Assembly: GCF_004345615.1 (NCBI RefSeq)
Contig: NZ_SLWK01000004.1
Span: 248,001-312,000, forward strand
DNA from: Natronoflexus pectinivorans
Lineage (GTDB): Bacteria > Bacteroidota > Bacteroidia > Bacteroidales > Marinilabiliaceae
Length of the DNA stretch: 64,000 nt
Direction: 5' to 3'
This document shows positions 28,440 through 35,919 of this stretch, one piece after another. The notes beneath the pieces were generated by a model. It did no database searches. It worked only from the letters and a program-made list of their open reading frames with translations, and was not told where the DNA came from. The number at the start of each line of letters is the position of its first letter. Positions within the stretch are counted from its first letter, which is position 1. Position numbers and translations under genes: made by a program.

Positions 28440-29237
28440 CTAATTCAATAACGAAGATGTTTCTTCAAAAATTCGGTGTGCCCTACGTATGTATTGACTG
28501 TTGGGAAATTCATTTATAAAGGTGTAATACTCATCAATGGTTTCCCTTAATCTTTCCTGCATTCGTTCTTCAATACTATTCACCGCCTGAATGTACTTTG
28601 CGTCCAAAATCAGGAAAGAAAGCTCTTCCCTATGTTGGGTGTCGGGAAACTCATCCAGTGTGTTTCTTGCTGCTATAACAGCCGACTGGTAGTTATTTCC
28701 CATGTAAGTACCCAGATTATAATATAATTTTGCGTTAAGATAGGCTTTATATACTAACTTATCCCTCAACTCATCCATCAGTTGAGTAGCCTCTACAACT
28801 CGCTCACTATTAGGATATAGATTAATAAATAATTGAAATCCTTCCAACGCCTGATAAGTATCTGTTTGATCAAGACGGGGATTTGGGGAGAGTTTATAAT
28901 GACAATATGCAGCCATAAACTGTGCATCCTCAGCCCGGTCACTGGTTGGATAATTTTGTACAAACATACGGAAATGATGAGCTGCCATCAAATAATTACG
29001 CATCCTGAAGAGGCAGTCGGCATATATGTAATGCGAAATTTCGGAACGTTCCGTTCCTCTGAAAATTGAAATCAAACCTCCAAACAGAGTGGATGCCCGC
29101 ATGTAATCCCCAGCTTCGTAGTATTCCATTGCCCGGGTATATTGCAGATCATAATCATTACTTTTTAGTAGTTTTTGATATTCACTACACGATGATGTAA
29201 ACAAGGCAATTAATACAACAATAATCAGGTTTCTCAT
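28440..29237 (-). CDS. bamD: Outer membrane assembly lipoprotein BamD
   Basis: BamD is an essential lipoprotein of the BAM complex that inserts beta-barrels into the outer membrane. The 265-residue protein starts with a lipoprotein signal (MRNLIIVVLIALFTSSCSEY, Cys17 as lipid site). It continues with TPR-like helical repeats (YYEAGDYMRASTLFGGLI, NYPTSDRAEDAQFMAAYCHY, LYPNSERVVEATQLMDEL), which fit the five-TPR BamD fold. A promoter element TATCTTTG (29316-29309) lies about 70 bases upstream. It heads the unit with rpoZ. Confidence 0.95.
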   Translation of the reverse strand: MRNLIIVVLIALFTSSCSEYQKLLKSNDYDLQYTRAMEYYEAGDYMRASTLFGGLISIFRGTERSEISHYIYADCLFRMRNYLMAAHHFRMFVQNYPTSDRAEDAQFMAAYCHYKLSPNPRLDQTDTYQALEGFQLFINLYPNSERVVEATQLMDELRDKLVYKAYLNAKLYYNLGTYMGNNYQSAVIAARNTLDEFPDTQHREELSFLILDAKYIQAVNSIEERMQERLRETIDEYYTFINEFPNSQYIRRAHRIFEETSSLLN

Positions 29238-29308
29238 AAAAGACTATACTTTTCCTTAATTGAACAAATATGAAGGTTTCACATCTGTTGTCCATACAAA
29301 ATATCGTG

Positions 29309-29316
29309 CAAAGATA
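29309..29316 (-). promoter_or_regulatory. TAnnTTTG promoter element of bamD-rpoZ
   Basis: TATCTTTG on the minus strand, 71 bases before the bamD ATG. Apart from this element and the fecA-like terminator, the 29238-29597 gap shows nothing recognisable. Confidence 0.6.
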
Positions 29317-29425
29317 ATCAATAAGTTTCAAATCTCTAATTCTGATATAGATATTTTTATGGATGATGCTAAACCCTGAAAAATCTTCATTGTACATTGC
29401 AAAAAGCAGGCCATAAAAGAGAGAA

Positions 29426-29452
29426 ACGGCAAGGAATATTATTCCTTGCCGT
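29426..29452 (-). terminator. Terminator downstream of the FecA-like receptor
   Basis: A perfect 12-bp GC-rich stem (29426-29437 with 29441-29452) and a 3-base loop, 146 bases after the receptor stop. No long T run, so it may need Rho or act as an RNA end. Confidence 0.65.
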
Positions 29453-29597
29453 ATGCTGTTTTAACTCAAAGACTTTGTTTCTTTATATTGGCTTGATCGT
29501 TTTTTTATCTGCTTAATCTTAAGGTATATACAAAACAGATTGTCGAACACATCATATTTCCAGCATCTTACTACTAAAAATCTAACATCTATTGGTC

Positions 29598-32060
29598 TTA
29601 AAAAGTATAATTAATTCCTGCTGTTATTAATCTTGGCATTCCTGCCCTTATTCCTTGTGGGCGACGAGTGGCAATATATCTTTGGTTGGTAATATTTTTC
29701 ACCCCGGCATTAATTGCAAGGCCACTGCCGGAGAAATTATACCAAACATTCAGATTTGTAATGAAAAAACTATCCAGCTTTCCAATTCGACCATTTGTTA
29801 CTGCTTGTACATATTGATAGTCTGAATCGGCTTCATGAATATCAATCCAGTCGTATACATTGTCAGTATTCAACACATCGGTGTACTGACTGCCTGTATA
29901 ATTTCCGGTCACGCTTAAACCTAAACCTGCCGGAAGTTCAATCTGAAATCCCCCATTGATGGCCAAATCAGGTGCATACGGAGTTCTATTGCCCTTTACA
30001 TTCACATAAACATCATCCAACCCTGCAACCAATGACCTTTTTTGCAGTATGTATCTGTCTGACGAAAATTCTGAAACGACATAAGTAGCCGAAAGAGAGA
30101 GGCTACCTTTCCAATTTGCAGGCAGCATGCCGGCAATGTCCATTAGAGCAGAAGCTTCAATTCCGTAATGTAATGTTTTCCCTCCATTAACATATCCGGT
30201 TCCGGCTCCTCCGGAGGATTCGGATACCGGAATCACCTGGTTGGAGAAATTCATGTGAAAAAAGGCCGTCTCAAAACTCAGGTTTCCGGTTGCAAGCCTT
30301 AGCCCTATTTCGCTGTTCCAGCTTTTCTCTGCATCCAGTTGCAAATCTTCTCCTTCATTACTAATTGCATCTTTGGTACGCGGAGGAGCAAATCCTCTGT
30401 GCAAACCAGCAAAAAAACCAATCTCATCAGTCAGATTATAATTGATTCCCGCACCTGGAATCAATGCAAATACATCTGTGGTATTTGTAATAAGCGTGTC
30501 AGTGGATCCCATCCTCAAAATTTCACGTTCATAACGAACATTCTCGTTTCTAAGACCAGCCATTATTGAGAGCCTGTTGCTCAACATGATATTATTCTGC
30601 ACATAAGCACTAACGGCATGGCCGGTTCTCACCTCATCATTAATGAGGTCACCGGAAAGAACTCCGGGTTTTATTCCATTGACCCTCTGCTCAAAAGCAC
30701 GTTCATACAGATACCTCACTCCGGCATCAGTTTTAACGATAAAGCCACCCAAATCATATCTGTACTGGAGACGTGGCTCAATACCGGCCACTTCAAACTG
30801 ACGGTTCCTTTGCCCGGTTGAGTTTCTTAAATAGATGGATCCCTGGTAGCCATCGGGCTCTCCGTGAACAACACCTGATAAATTGCTGGCTGTAGAACTA
30901 TAGGTGAAATCCTGACGATTCCAGTTACGCGTTGTGGTATAGCCAAACGCGGTGGTATTAAGCTGCAACCCTGGACTTAGCAGATATTTGTGATTAATAC
31001 TGACTGAATACCTTCTGACATTTAGTTCGTCATCCGGTGCGATTCTCAAATCATCATACCCACCCCGATCATACATTGGCTGCGTTAACCCCACATAGGT
31101 TGCATTGCTGTTTTCATCATAAACGCCAAGTTTAAAAACCATTTGTGATACCGGAGAAAACCGGGTTTGAATCTTAGTATTAAAATCATGAAACAAAAAC
31201 CGGGTTGGCCCAAAATTATCTGCTTGTTTTCGCGAATAATTCATAATGACTCCAGTATTATTCCAAGTTCCACCATACTCCAAATAGGAGTTGAAGAAGC
31301 CAAAATCACCACCACGTATTGAAAGTCTGCCTTCAGGATTTTCAGGTGCATCTGGCGTTAAATAATTAATTACCCCTCCAATGGTTTGAGGGCCAAACAA
31401 AATAGAACCATTTCCCTTTAGAACCTCGACGCCACTCATCCGGTCAATATTTGGGGAAAAATACATCTCAGGTTCGCCGTAAGGAGCCAGCGCAACAGGT
31501 ACGCCATCCTCTAGCATCAATACGTTGCGGCTTTTATCAGGATCTAACCCCCTGATACCAATATTTGCCCTAAGTCCGGCTCCCTCCTCTTCCACCACGT
31601 GAACGCCGGCAATATTCCTTAACACCTCGTTAGCACTTACGGGGCGCGTATTTTCCAGTTGTGCTTTATTTATAAAGCTAACAGAGCCAGGAAGAAATCT
31701 GAGAACCCCTACACGACTTCCGGATACAAGGACCTGCTCAAGTAACAGCGTATCTGGTTCGATATTTATATCCAAGTTACCTTCCTTTTCATCTTGTGAG
31801 AGATCAATAAACGTAGTTTTATATCCAAGTCCCTGAACCCCAAGCACCAATTGATCAAAATCGCCATAAGGCAAGGTAAATTGACCCGTCTCATCCGTAA
31901 TTGTTCCGGTATTGGTACCTTTAATGTAAACAGCGATGTAAGGGACTCCGGCTCCATCACTTAGAACCCGACCTCCCAATATGTTGTGAGCATCTGATGC
32001 TTCTACTTTTGTCTGTAATTGTATAAAAACAAACAGAAATGATAGATATATAGATTTCAT
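29598..32060 (-). CDS. TonB-dependent receptor, FecA-like (ferric chelate uptake)
   Basis: This 820-residue outer-membrane receptor probably imports a ferric chelate. From the ATG at 32060 it has a signal peptide (MKSIYLSFLFVFIQLQ...VEASDA), a carboxypeptidase-regulatory-like domain (about 28-105), a plug (NEVLRNIAGVHVVEEEGAGL, IGIRGLDPDKSR, VEVLKGNGSILFGPQTIGG) that resembles E. coli FecA, and a 22-strand barrel ending in ITAGINYTF with a terminal aromatic. The frame is open 39 codons further upstream, but a promoter element TATGTTTG (32178-32171) sits at that longer start, so 32060 is preferred. No fecI/fecR genes are adjacent. A run of 13 G lies about 245 bases upstream. The true ligand is not certain. 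Confidence 0.9.
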   Translation of the reverse strand: MKSIYLSFLFVFIQLQTKVEASDAHNILGGRVLSDGAGVPYIAVYIKGTNTGTITDETGQFTLPYGDFDQLVLGVQGLGYKTTFIDLSQDEKEGNLDINIEPDTLLLEQVLVSGSRVGVLRFLPGSVSFINKAQLENTRPVSANEVLRNIAGVHVVEEEGAGLRANIGIRGLDPDKSRNVLMLEDGVPVALAPYGEPEMYFSPNIDRMSGVEVLKGNGSILFGPQTIGGVINYLTPDAPENPEGRLSIRGGDFGFFNSYLEYGGTWNNTGVIMNYSRKQADNFGPTRFLFHDFNTKIQTRFSPVSQMVFKLGVYDENSNATYVGLTQPMYDRGGYDDLRIAPDDELNVRRYSVSINHKYLLSPGLQLNTTAFGYTTTRNWNRQDFTYSSTASNLSGVVHGEPDGYQGSIYLRNSTGQRNRQFEVAGIEPRLQYRYDLGGFIVKTDAGVRYLYERAFEQRVNGIKPGVLSGDLINDEVRTGHAVSAYVQNNIMLSNRLSIMAGLRNENVRYEREILRMGSTDTLITNTTDVFALIPGAGINYNLTDEIGFFAGLHRGFAPPRTKDAISNEGEDLQLDAEKSWNSEIGLRLATGNLSFETAFFHMNFSNQVIPVSESSGGAGTGYVNGGKTLHYGIEASALMDIAGMLPANWKGSLSLSATYVVSEFSSDRYILQKRSLVAGLDDVYVNVKGNRTPYAPDLAINGGFQIELPAGLGLSVTGNYTGSQYTDVLNTDNVYDWIDIHEADSDYQYVQAVTNGRIGKLDSFFITNLNVWYNFSGSGLAINAGVKNITNQRYIATRRPQGIRAGMPRLITAGINYTF

Positions 32061-32170
32061 AACTAAATAAGTTTGGTTTAAACGTATTGCCAATTGAGTA
32101 CTTTTTTGCTTTTTCTTTAATAAAAAATCGCCTTTCATAAAAGACAATAAACTCCTTTGAAATTCTACTG

Positions 32171-32178
32171 CAAACATA
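32171..32178 (-). promoter_or_regulatory. TAnnTTTG promoter element of the FecA-like gene
   Basis: TATGTTTG on the minus strand, about 110 bases before the chosen start. It overlaps the ATG of the longer open frame (32177), arguing against that start. Confidence 0.6.
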
Positions 32179-32297
32179 CTACCGTGACTCTTGTCTCACA
32201 ATCCCAACTTTTAGGGGTTTTGCATGAAAAATATGTTAAAATAAAAGAACAACCATTGTCAAGCCAAAACTGAATTGTCTCCTTCGCTCACACATAA

Positions 32298-32316
32298 CCC
32301 CCAGGGGGGGGGGGGG
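32298..32316. repeat. Run of 13 G next to a run of 5 C in a divergent promoter region
   Basis: CCCCCA at 32298-32303 is followed by 13 consecutive G (32304-32316), in an otherwise AT-rich intergenic region between the FecA-like gene and the oxoamine synthase gene. Such tracts change length easily. Confidence 0.95.
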
Positions 32317-32433
32317 ATACCAAGTGCACAACACTAACCCGTCATTTTAAGGTTGACTTGACATTAGCAAGCAGTTATTAAGCACTCAACGTAAAATTTA
32401 ACCTGCAAAAATGGTGGAAAGCGATAAAAAGAT

Positions 32434-32441
32434 TACATTTG
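32434..32441 (+). promoter_or_regulatory. TAnnTTTG promoter element of the oxoamine synthase gene
   Basis: TACATTTG on the plus strand, 28 bases before the GTG start at 32470. No clear -33 TTG was found at the usual distance. Confidence 0.55.
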
Positions 32442-32469
32442 CCATGGAAATAATTAAAAACTTATTAAC

Positions 32470-33711
32470 GTGGATATATTTAATAAGATAAGCGCTAACA
32501 TGGGACCGCTGGGTCAATACGGAAAAGAGGCTCACGGTTATTTCATGTTCCCCAAATTGGAAGGGGAAATTAATCCGAAAATGAAATTTAGGGGAAAAGA
32601 AGTCCTCACCTGGAGCTTGAACAACTACCTGGGGCTGGCCAACCATCCGGAAGTCCGTAAAGCAGATGCCGAAGCAGCAAAAGAGTACGGCATGGCATAT
32701 CCTATGGGTGCCAGAATGATGTCAGGCCATACCAGCAAGCATGAAGAGCTTGAAAGCGCGCTTGCTGAATTTGTAAAAAAAGAGGATGCTTACCTTCTTA
32801 ACTTTGGTTACCAGGGTATGGTTTCCATTATTGATACTTTATGTAACAGAAACGACGTTATCGTTTACGATTCCGAGTCGCATGCATGTATTCTTGATGG
32901 ATTACGGCTGCATATGGGAAAACGCTACGTGTTTCCCCATAACAACATTGAGAACCTGAGAAAACAACTTGAACGCGCAACTGCACTGGCAGATAAGCAA
33001 GGCGGCGGTGTTCTCGTGATTACTGAAGGAGTTTTTGGGATGGCAGGTGACTTAGGAAAACTTGATGACATAGTTAAACTAAAGAAAGATTTCAATTTCC
33101 GCATATTGGTTGATGATGCACACGGTTTTGGAACCATGGGTAAAACCGGAGCCGGTGTAGCAGAGCACTTTGATGTTGAAAGTGAAATTGACCTGATATT
33201 TGGAACTTTTGCCAAATCCATGGCCGGAATTGGAGGTTTTGTTGCCGGACGTGAAGATGTAATCAGCTATTTAAGATACAACATGCGTTCACAGATCTTT
33301 GCAAAATCGCTGCCCATGCCAATGGTAATGGGCGCTTTAAAAAGACTGGAACTGTTAAAAACCAAACCGGAATTAAGAGAAAATCTTTGGAAGGTCGTAA
33401 ACGCTTTACAATCCGGATTGCGTGAAAAAGGTTTCAACCTCGGCAAAACAGAAAGCCCTGTAACGCCTGTATTTCTTGACGGAACCGTACCTGAGGCAAC
33501 CACATTAACAATGGATTTGAGAGAAAATTACAACATATTTTGCTCCATCGTGGTGTACCCGGTTATTCCCAAAGGACAAATCATGCTAAGAATTATCCCT
33601 ACAGCAGTGCACACTTTAGAAGACGTGGATTACACCATTAAAGCTTTTGCTGAAGTGGCCGAAAAATTAAAAGCAGGACATTATAAGGCAGATAAAATTG
33701 CAAGTATTTAA
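32470..33711 (+). CDS. PLP-dependent alpha-oxoamine synthase (serine palmitoyltransferase or relative)
   Basis: This 413-residue PLP enzyme condenses an amino acid with an acyl thioester and releases CO2. It has family residues His138 stacking on PLP (DSESHAC), VDDAHG (Asp216, His218) and the Schiff-base Lys249 in GTFAKSMAGIGGF. The sequence resembles the Bacteroidota group used for sphingolipid base synthesis (serine palmitoyltransferase) and the related cysteate acyltransferase of sulfonolipid producers. Glycine C-acetyltransferase and BioF are less likely because no tdh or bio genes are nearby. The start is GTG at 32470, which gives the expected N-terminus. It is monocistronic with a strong terminator. 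Exact substrates cannot be read from sequence alone. Confidence 0.85.
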   Translation: MDIFNKISANMGPLGQYGKEAHGYFMFPKLEGEINPKMKFRGKEVLTWSLNNYLGLANHPEVRKADAEAAKEYGMAYPMGARMMSGHTSKHEELESALAEFVKKEDAYLLNFGYQGMVSIIDTLCNRNDVIVYDSESHACILDGLRLHMGKRYVFPHNNIENLRKQLERATALADKQGGGVLVITEGVFGMAGDLGKLDDIVKLKKDFNFRILVDDAHGFGTMGKTGAGVAEHFDVESEIDLIFGTFAKSMAGIGGFVAGREDVISYLRYNMRSQIFAKSLPMPMVMGALKRLELLKTKPELRENLWKVVNALQSGLREKGFNLGKTESPVTPVFLDGTVPEATTLTMDLRENYNIFCSIVVYPVIPKGQIMLRIIPTAVHTLEDVDYTIKAFAEVAEKLKAGHYKADKIASI

Positions 33712-33734
33712 TATTAAGTGATAACGCATAATCG

Positions 33735-33764
33735 AAAAAGCTGTCGGAAACGACAGCTTTTTTT
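33735..33764 (+). terminator. Terminator of the oxoamine synthase gene
   Basis: A perfect 12-bp stem (33735-33746 with 33751-33762), GAAA tetraloop and a run of seven T (33758-33764). Confidence 0.95.
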
Positions 33765-33965
33765 GTATCTATATTTAATTTAAAATCCTTATACAACAAA
33801 AAAACATTCATTGGTCAATAAAAATCAAACAGTTAACAAAATTTCATCAACAAAACATTTCATAGTATCGTATTTATATCTATATTAAATGTCTATATCT
33901 CTACCACTTATTAAGAGCAACTGATAAATTCAGGTTGTTACTTAAAAAACATAACCCCAAAACCA

Positions 33966-35135
33966 ATGAACAAAGCCAAGAGTAAAATACTAATTGTGGA
34001 CGACAGCAAGGTAAATCTCACCCTTCTGAATAAATCCTTAAGTCTGGAAGGCTATCCGTTCGATCAGGCTATGAATGGATTTGAAGCAATAGACTTGCTG
34101 TGGAATAATCATTACGATCTGGTTTTACTTGATATTCACATGCCGGGGATGGACGGTTTTGAAGTATGCAGGAAAATAAGAAACAATCCTGACTTTATAA
34201 ACCTGCCGGTAATTTTTCTCACCGCTCAAAGTGATCGCGAAAGTATTCTCGAAGGTTTCAGAGTAGGTGCACAGGATTATATCATCAAACCCTTTGACCA
34301 CCAGGAACTAATCATGAGGGTTGAAACTCATCTGACTTTAAAACATAGTTTGGAGCAACTTAAAACATTAAATGCATCTTTAGAAACCGAGGTAAAAGCA
34401 AGAACAGAAGAGTTACTGAAAGCCAAGGAAAAAGCTGAAGAGAGCGACCAATTAAAAACCGCTTTCCTTCAGAACCTATCACATGAGATCAGAACGCCCA
34501 TGAATGGAATTCTCGGATTTACACAGTTATTAAAAAGAAAACCGGACGACCCAAGCAGCTATGCATATTATGTTGAAATGATTGAATTATCGGGGATACG
34601 CATGATGAACACCATCAATGCTTTGGTCGATATCTCAAAAATTGAAACCGGTCAAATATTTTTGAATCGAACAGACTTTAGCATCAATAATCTATTGATG
34701 GAAATTATGCAACTACATGAAAACTTTGCAGAAAAGAGAAAACTCTCAATTGAAATTAAAAATCATTTACCGCCATCATTTAGAACCATTCATTCAGATT
34801 ACGACAAACTTAGTAAAATACTATCAAATCTGGTTGATAACGCCATAAAATTTAGTTACTCAGGTTCTATAATTATCGAATGCACCAAAGATACTGACTT
34901 AGTTAATTTTTATATTAAAGATTCAGGAATAGGTATTCCAAAAGAAATGCATGAAGCAATATTTGAGAGATTTATTCAAGCTAATACAGAGCTTTCGAGA
35001 GGACACGAAGGTATAGGGCTTGGACTTCCAATCTCAAAAGCGTATATTGAAGTACTCGGCGGAACAATATCATTAGAGAGTGAACCTGGTAGAGGTTCAG
35101 TTTTTCATTTCACAATTCCCGCTAATAATGATTAA
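33966..35135 (+). CDS. Receiver-histidine kinase hybrid (cytoplasmic)
   Basis: This 389-residue protein begins with a receiver domain (about 7-120) with acidic pocket VDD, phospho-acceptor Asp56 (VLLDIHMPG) and Lys108 (IKPF). A coiled-coil linker leads to a histidine kinase core with His173 (NLSHEIRTPMNG), N-box NLVDNAIKFS, G1 DSGIGIPK and G2 GIGLGLPIS. It has no membrane segment, so its input comes through the receiver. The next gene, 41 bases on, is a lone receiver, which makes the pair a likely phosphorelay; a phosphotransfer protein is missing locally. Two-component hybrids of this receiver-first order are common in Bacteroidota. Confidence 0.92.
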   Translation: MNKAKSKILIVDDSKVNLTLLNKSLSLEGYPFDQAMNGFEAIDLLWNNHYDLVLLDIHMPGMDGFEVCRKIRNNPDFINLPVIFLTAQSDRESILEGFRVGAQDYIIKPFDHQELIMRVETHLTLKHSLEQLKTLNASLETEVKARTEELLKAKEKAEESDQLKTAFLQNLSHEIRTPMNGILGFTQLLKRKPDDPSSYAYYVEMIELSGIRMMNTINALVDISKIETGQIFLNRTDFSINNLLMEIMQLHENFAEKRKLSIEIKNHLPPSFRTIHSDYDKLSKILSNLVDNAIKFSYSGSIIIECTKDTDLVNFYIKDSGIGIPKEMHEAIFERFIQANTELSRGHEGIGLGLPISKAYIEVLGGTISLESEPGRGSVFHFTIPANND

Positions 35136-35176
35136 TGCAATAAAGGAGAGATGCATAATCTTTGAATGAGAGTTAT

Positions 35177-35560
35177 ATGGAGACATCAGAACAGTTAAGC
35201 CGGCTAAAAGTCCTTATTGTTGAGGATGACTTTATTAACATGGAATTTCTCATTGAAATTCTCGGGCCATATGTTGCTGAATTATTTCGTGCTACCAATG
35301 GCCAAGAAGCCATTGACATGACATTAAACCAAAGCTTAGCCATTGATTTAATTTTAATGGATATTAAAATGCCTTTCATGGATGGATTTGAAGCAACCAG
35401 ACTCATACGAGAACATGGCATTTTAATACCTGTGATAGCACAAACGGCCTATGCTAGCGACTTCGACAAAAAGAAAATTAATCAGGCCGGTTTTGATGGT
35501 TATCTTGCAAAACCTATTGATGAGTCATTGCTGTTTCAAACCATACTAAAAGTATTGTAG
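35177..35560 (+). CDS. Single-domain response regulator
   Basis: The protein is almost only a receiver domain: acidic pair EDD near the N-terminus, phospho-acceptor Asp in LILMDIKMPF (residue 62 from this start), Thr in AQTAYAS and Lys in LAKPID. It has no output domain, so it likely relays phosphate or acts by protein contact, as CheY or Spo0F do. It is downstream of the receiver-kinase hybrid and probably co-transcribed. The ATG at 35177 is chosen; a TTG at 35162 in the same frame would add five residues. A Shine-Dalgarno AAAGGAGAG lies at 35141-35149, a little far from both. Confidence 0.88.
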   Translation: METSEQLSRLKVLIVEDDFINMEFLIEILGPYVAELFRATNGQEAIDMTLNQSLAIDLILMDIKMPFMDGFEATRLIREHGILIPVIAQTAYASDFDKKKINQAGFDGYLAKPIDESLLFQTILKVL

Positions 35561-35804
35561 AAAATAAATTCTATTTTGCTTATTCCCATAAACCCCAATT
35601 TTATTTTGCATTTCGATGCATTACATCGAAATTTGCATCATATCTCATTAATCTTCAGACATAGCTTCTGCCAATTTGGCGATATTCAGTGTATATTATT
35701 TGTAGACAAAGGAACTTAATGATACTATCATGCTGGTTCAAACCTTTGTACAAAACATTTTCCATAAATCTATCTCCCTCAAAACAATTCAATTAAGATT
35801 ATTT

Positions 35805-35869
35805 AACTAACTTCTTAGTCGTTTTTTGTCAAAAAGCATTGACTGACTAATTATTTAGTCGTACGTTTG
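35805..35869 (+). promoter_or_regulatory. Twin BlaI-type operator dyads and promoter of the M56/BlaI locus
   Basis: Two similar dyads, ACTAA-CTTC-TTAGT (35806-35819) and GACTAA-TTAT-TTAGTC (35845-35860), have centres exactly 40 bp apart. The second lies between a -33 TTG (35839-35841) and a -7 TACGTTTG (35862-35869), with 20-base spacing. A repressor bound there would block the promoter. The BlaI-type protein encoded in the operon is the obvious candidate. Confidence 0.75.
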
Positions 35870-35919
35870 TATTGACGGATTGAAAATCTAATTAAAGGAA
35901 CCTTACAACTACTCATAAA

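Noticed and set aside
35150-35164. Start ATG at 35150 right after the Shine-Dalgarno before the lone receiver
   Set aside because: That frame stops after four codons; the receiver frame starts at TTG 35162 or ATG 35177.
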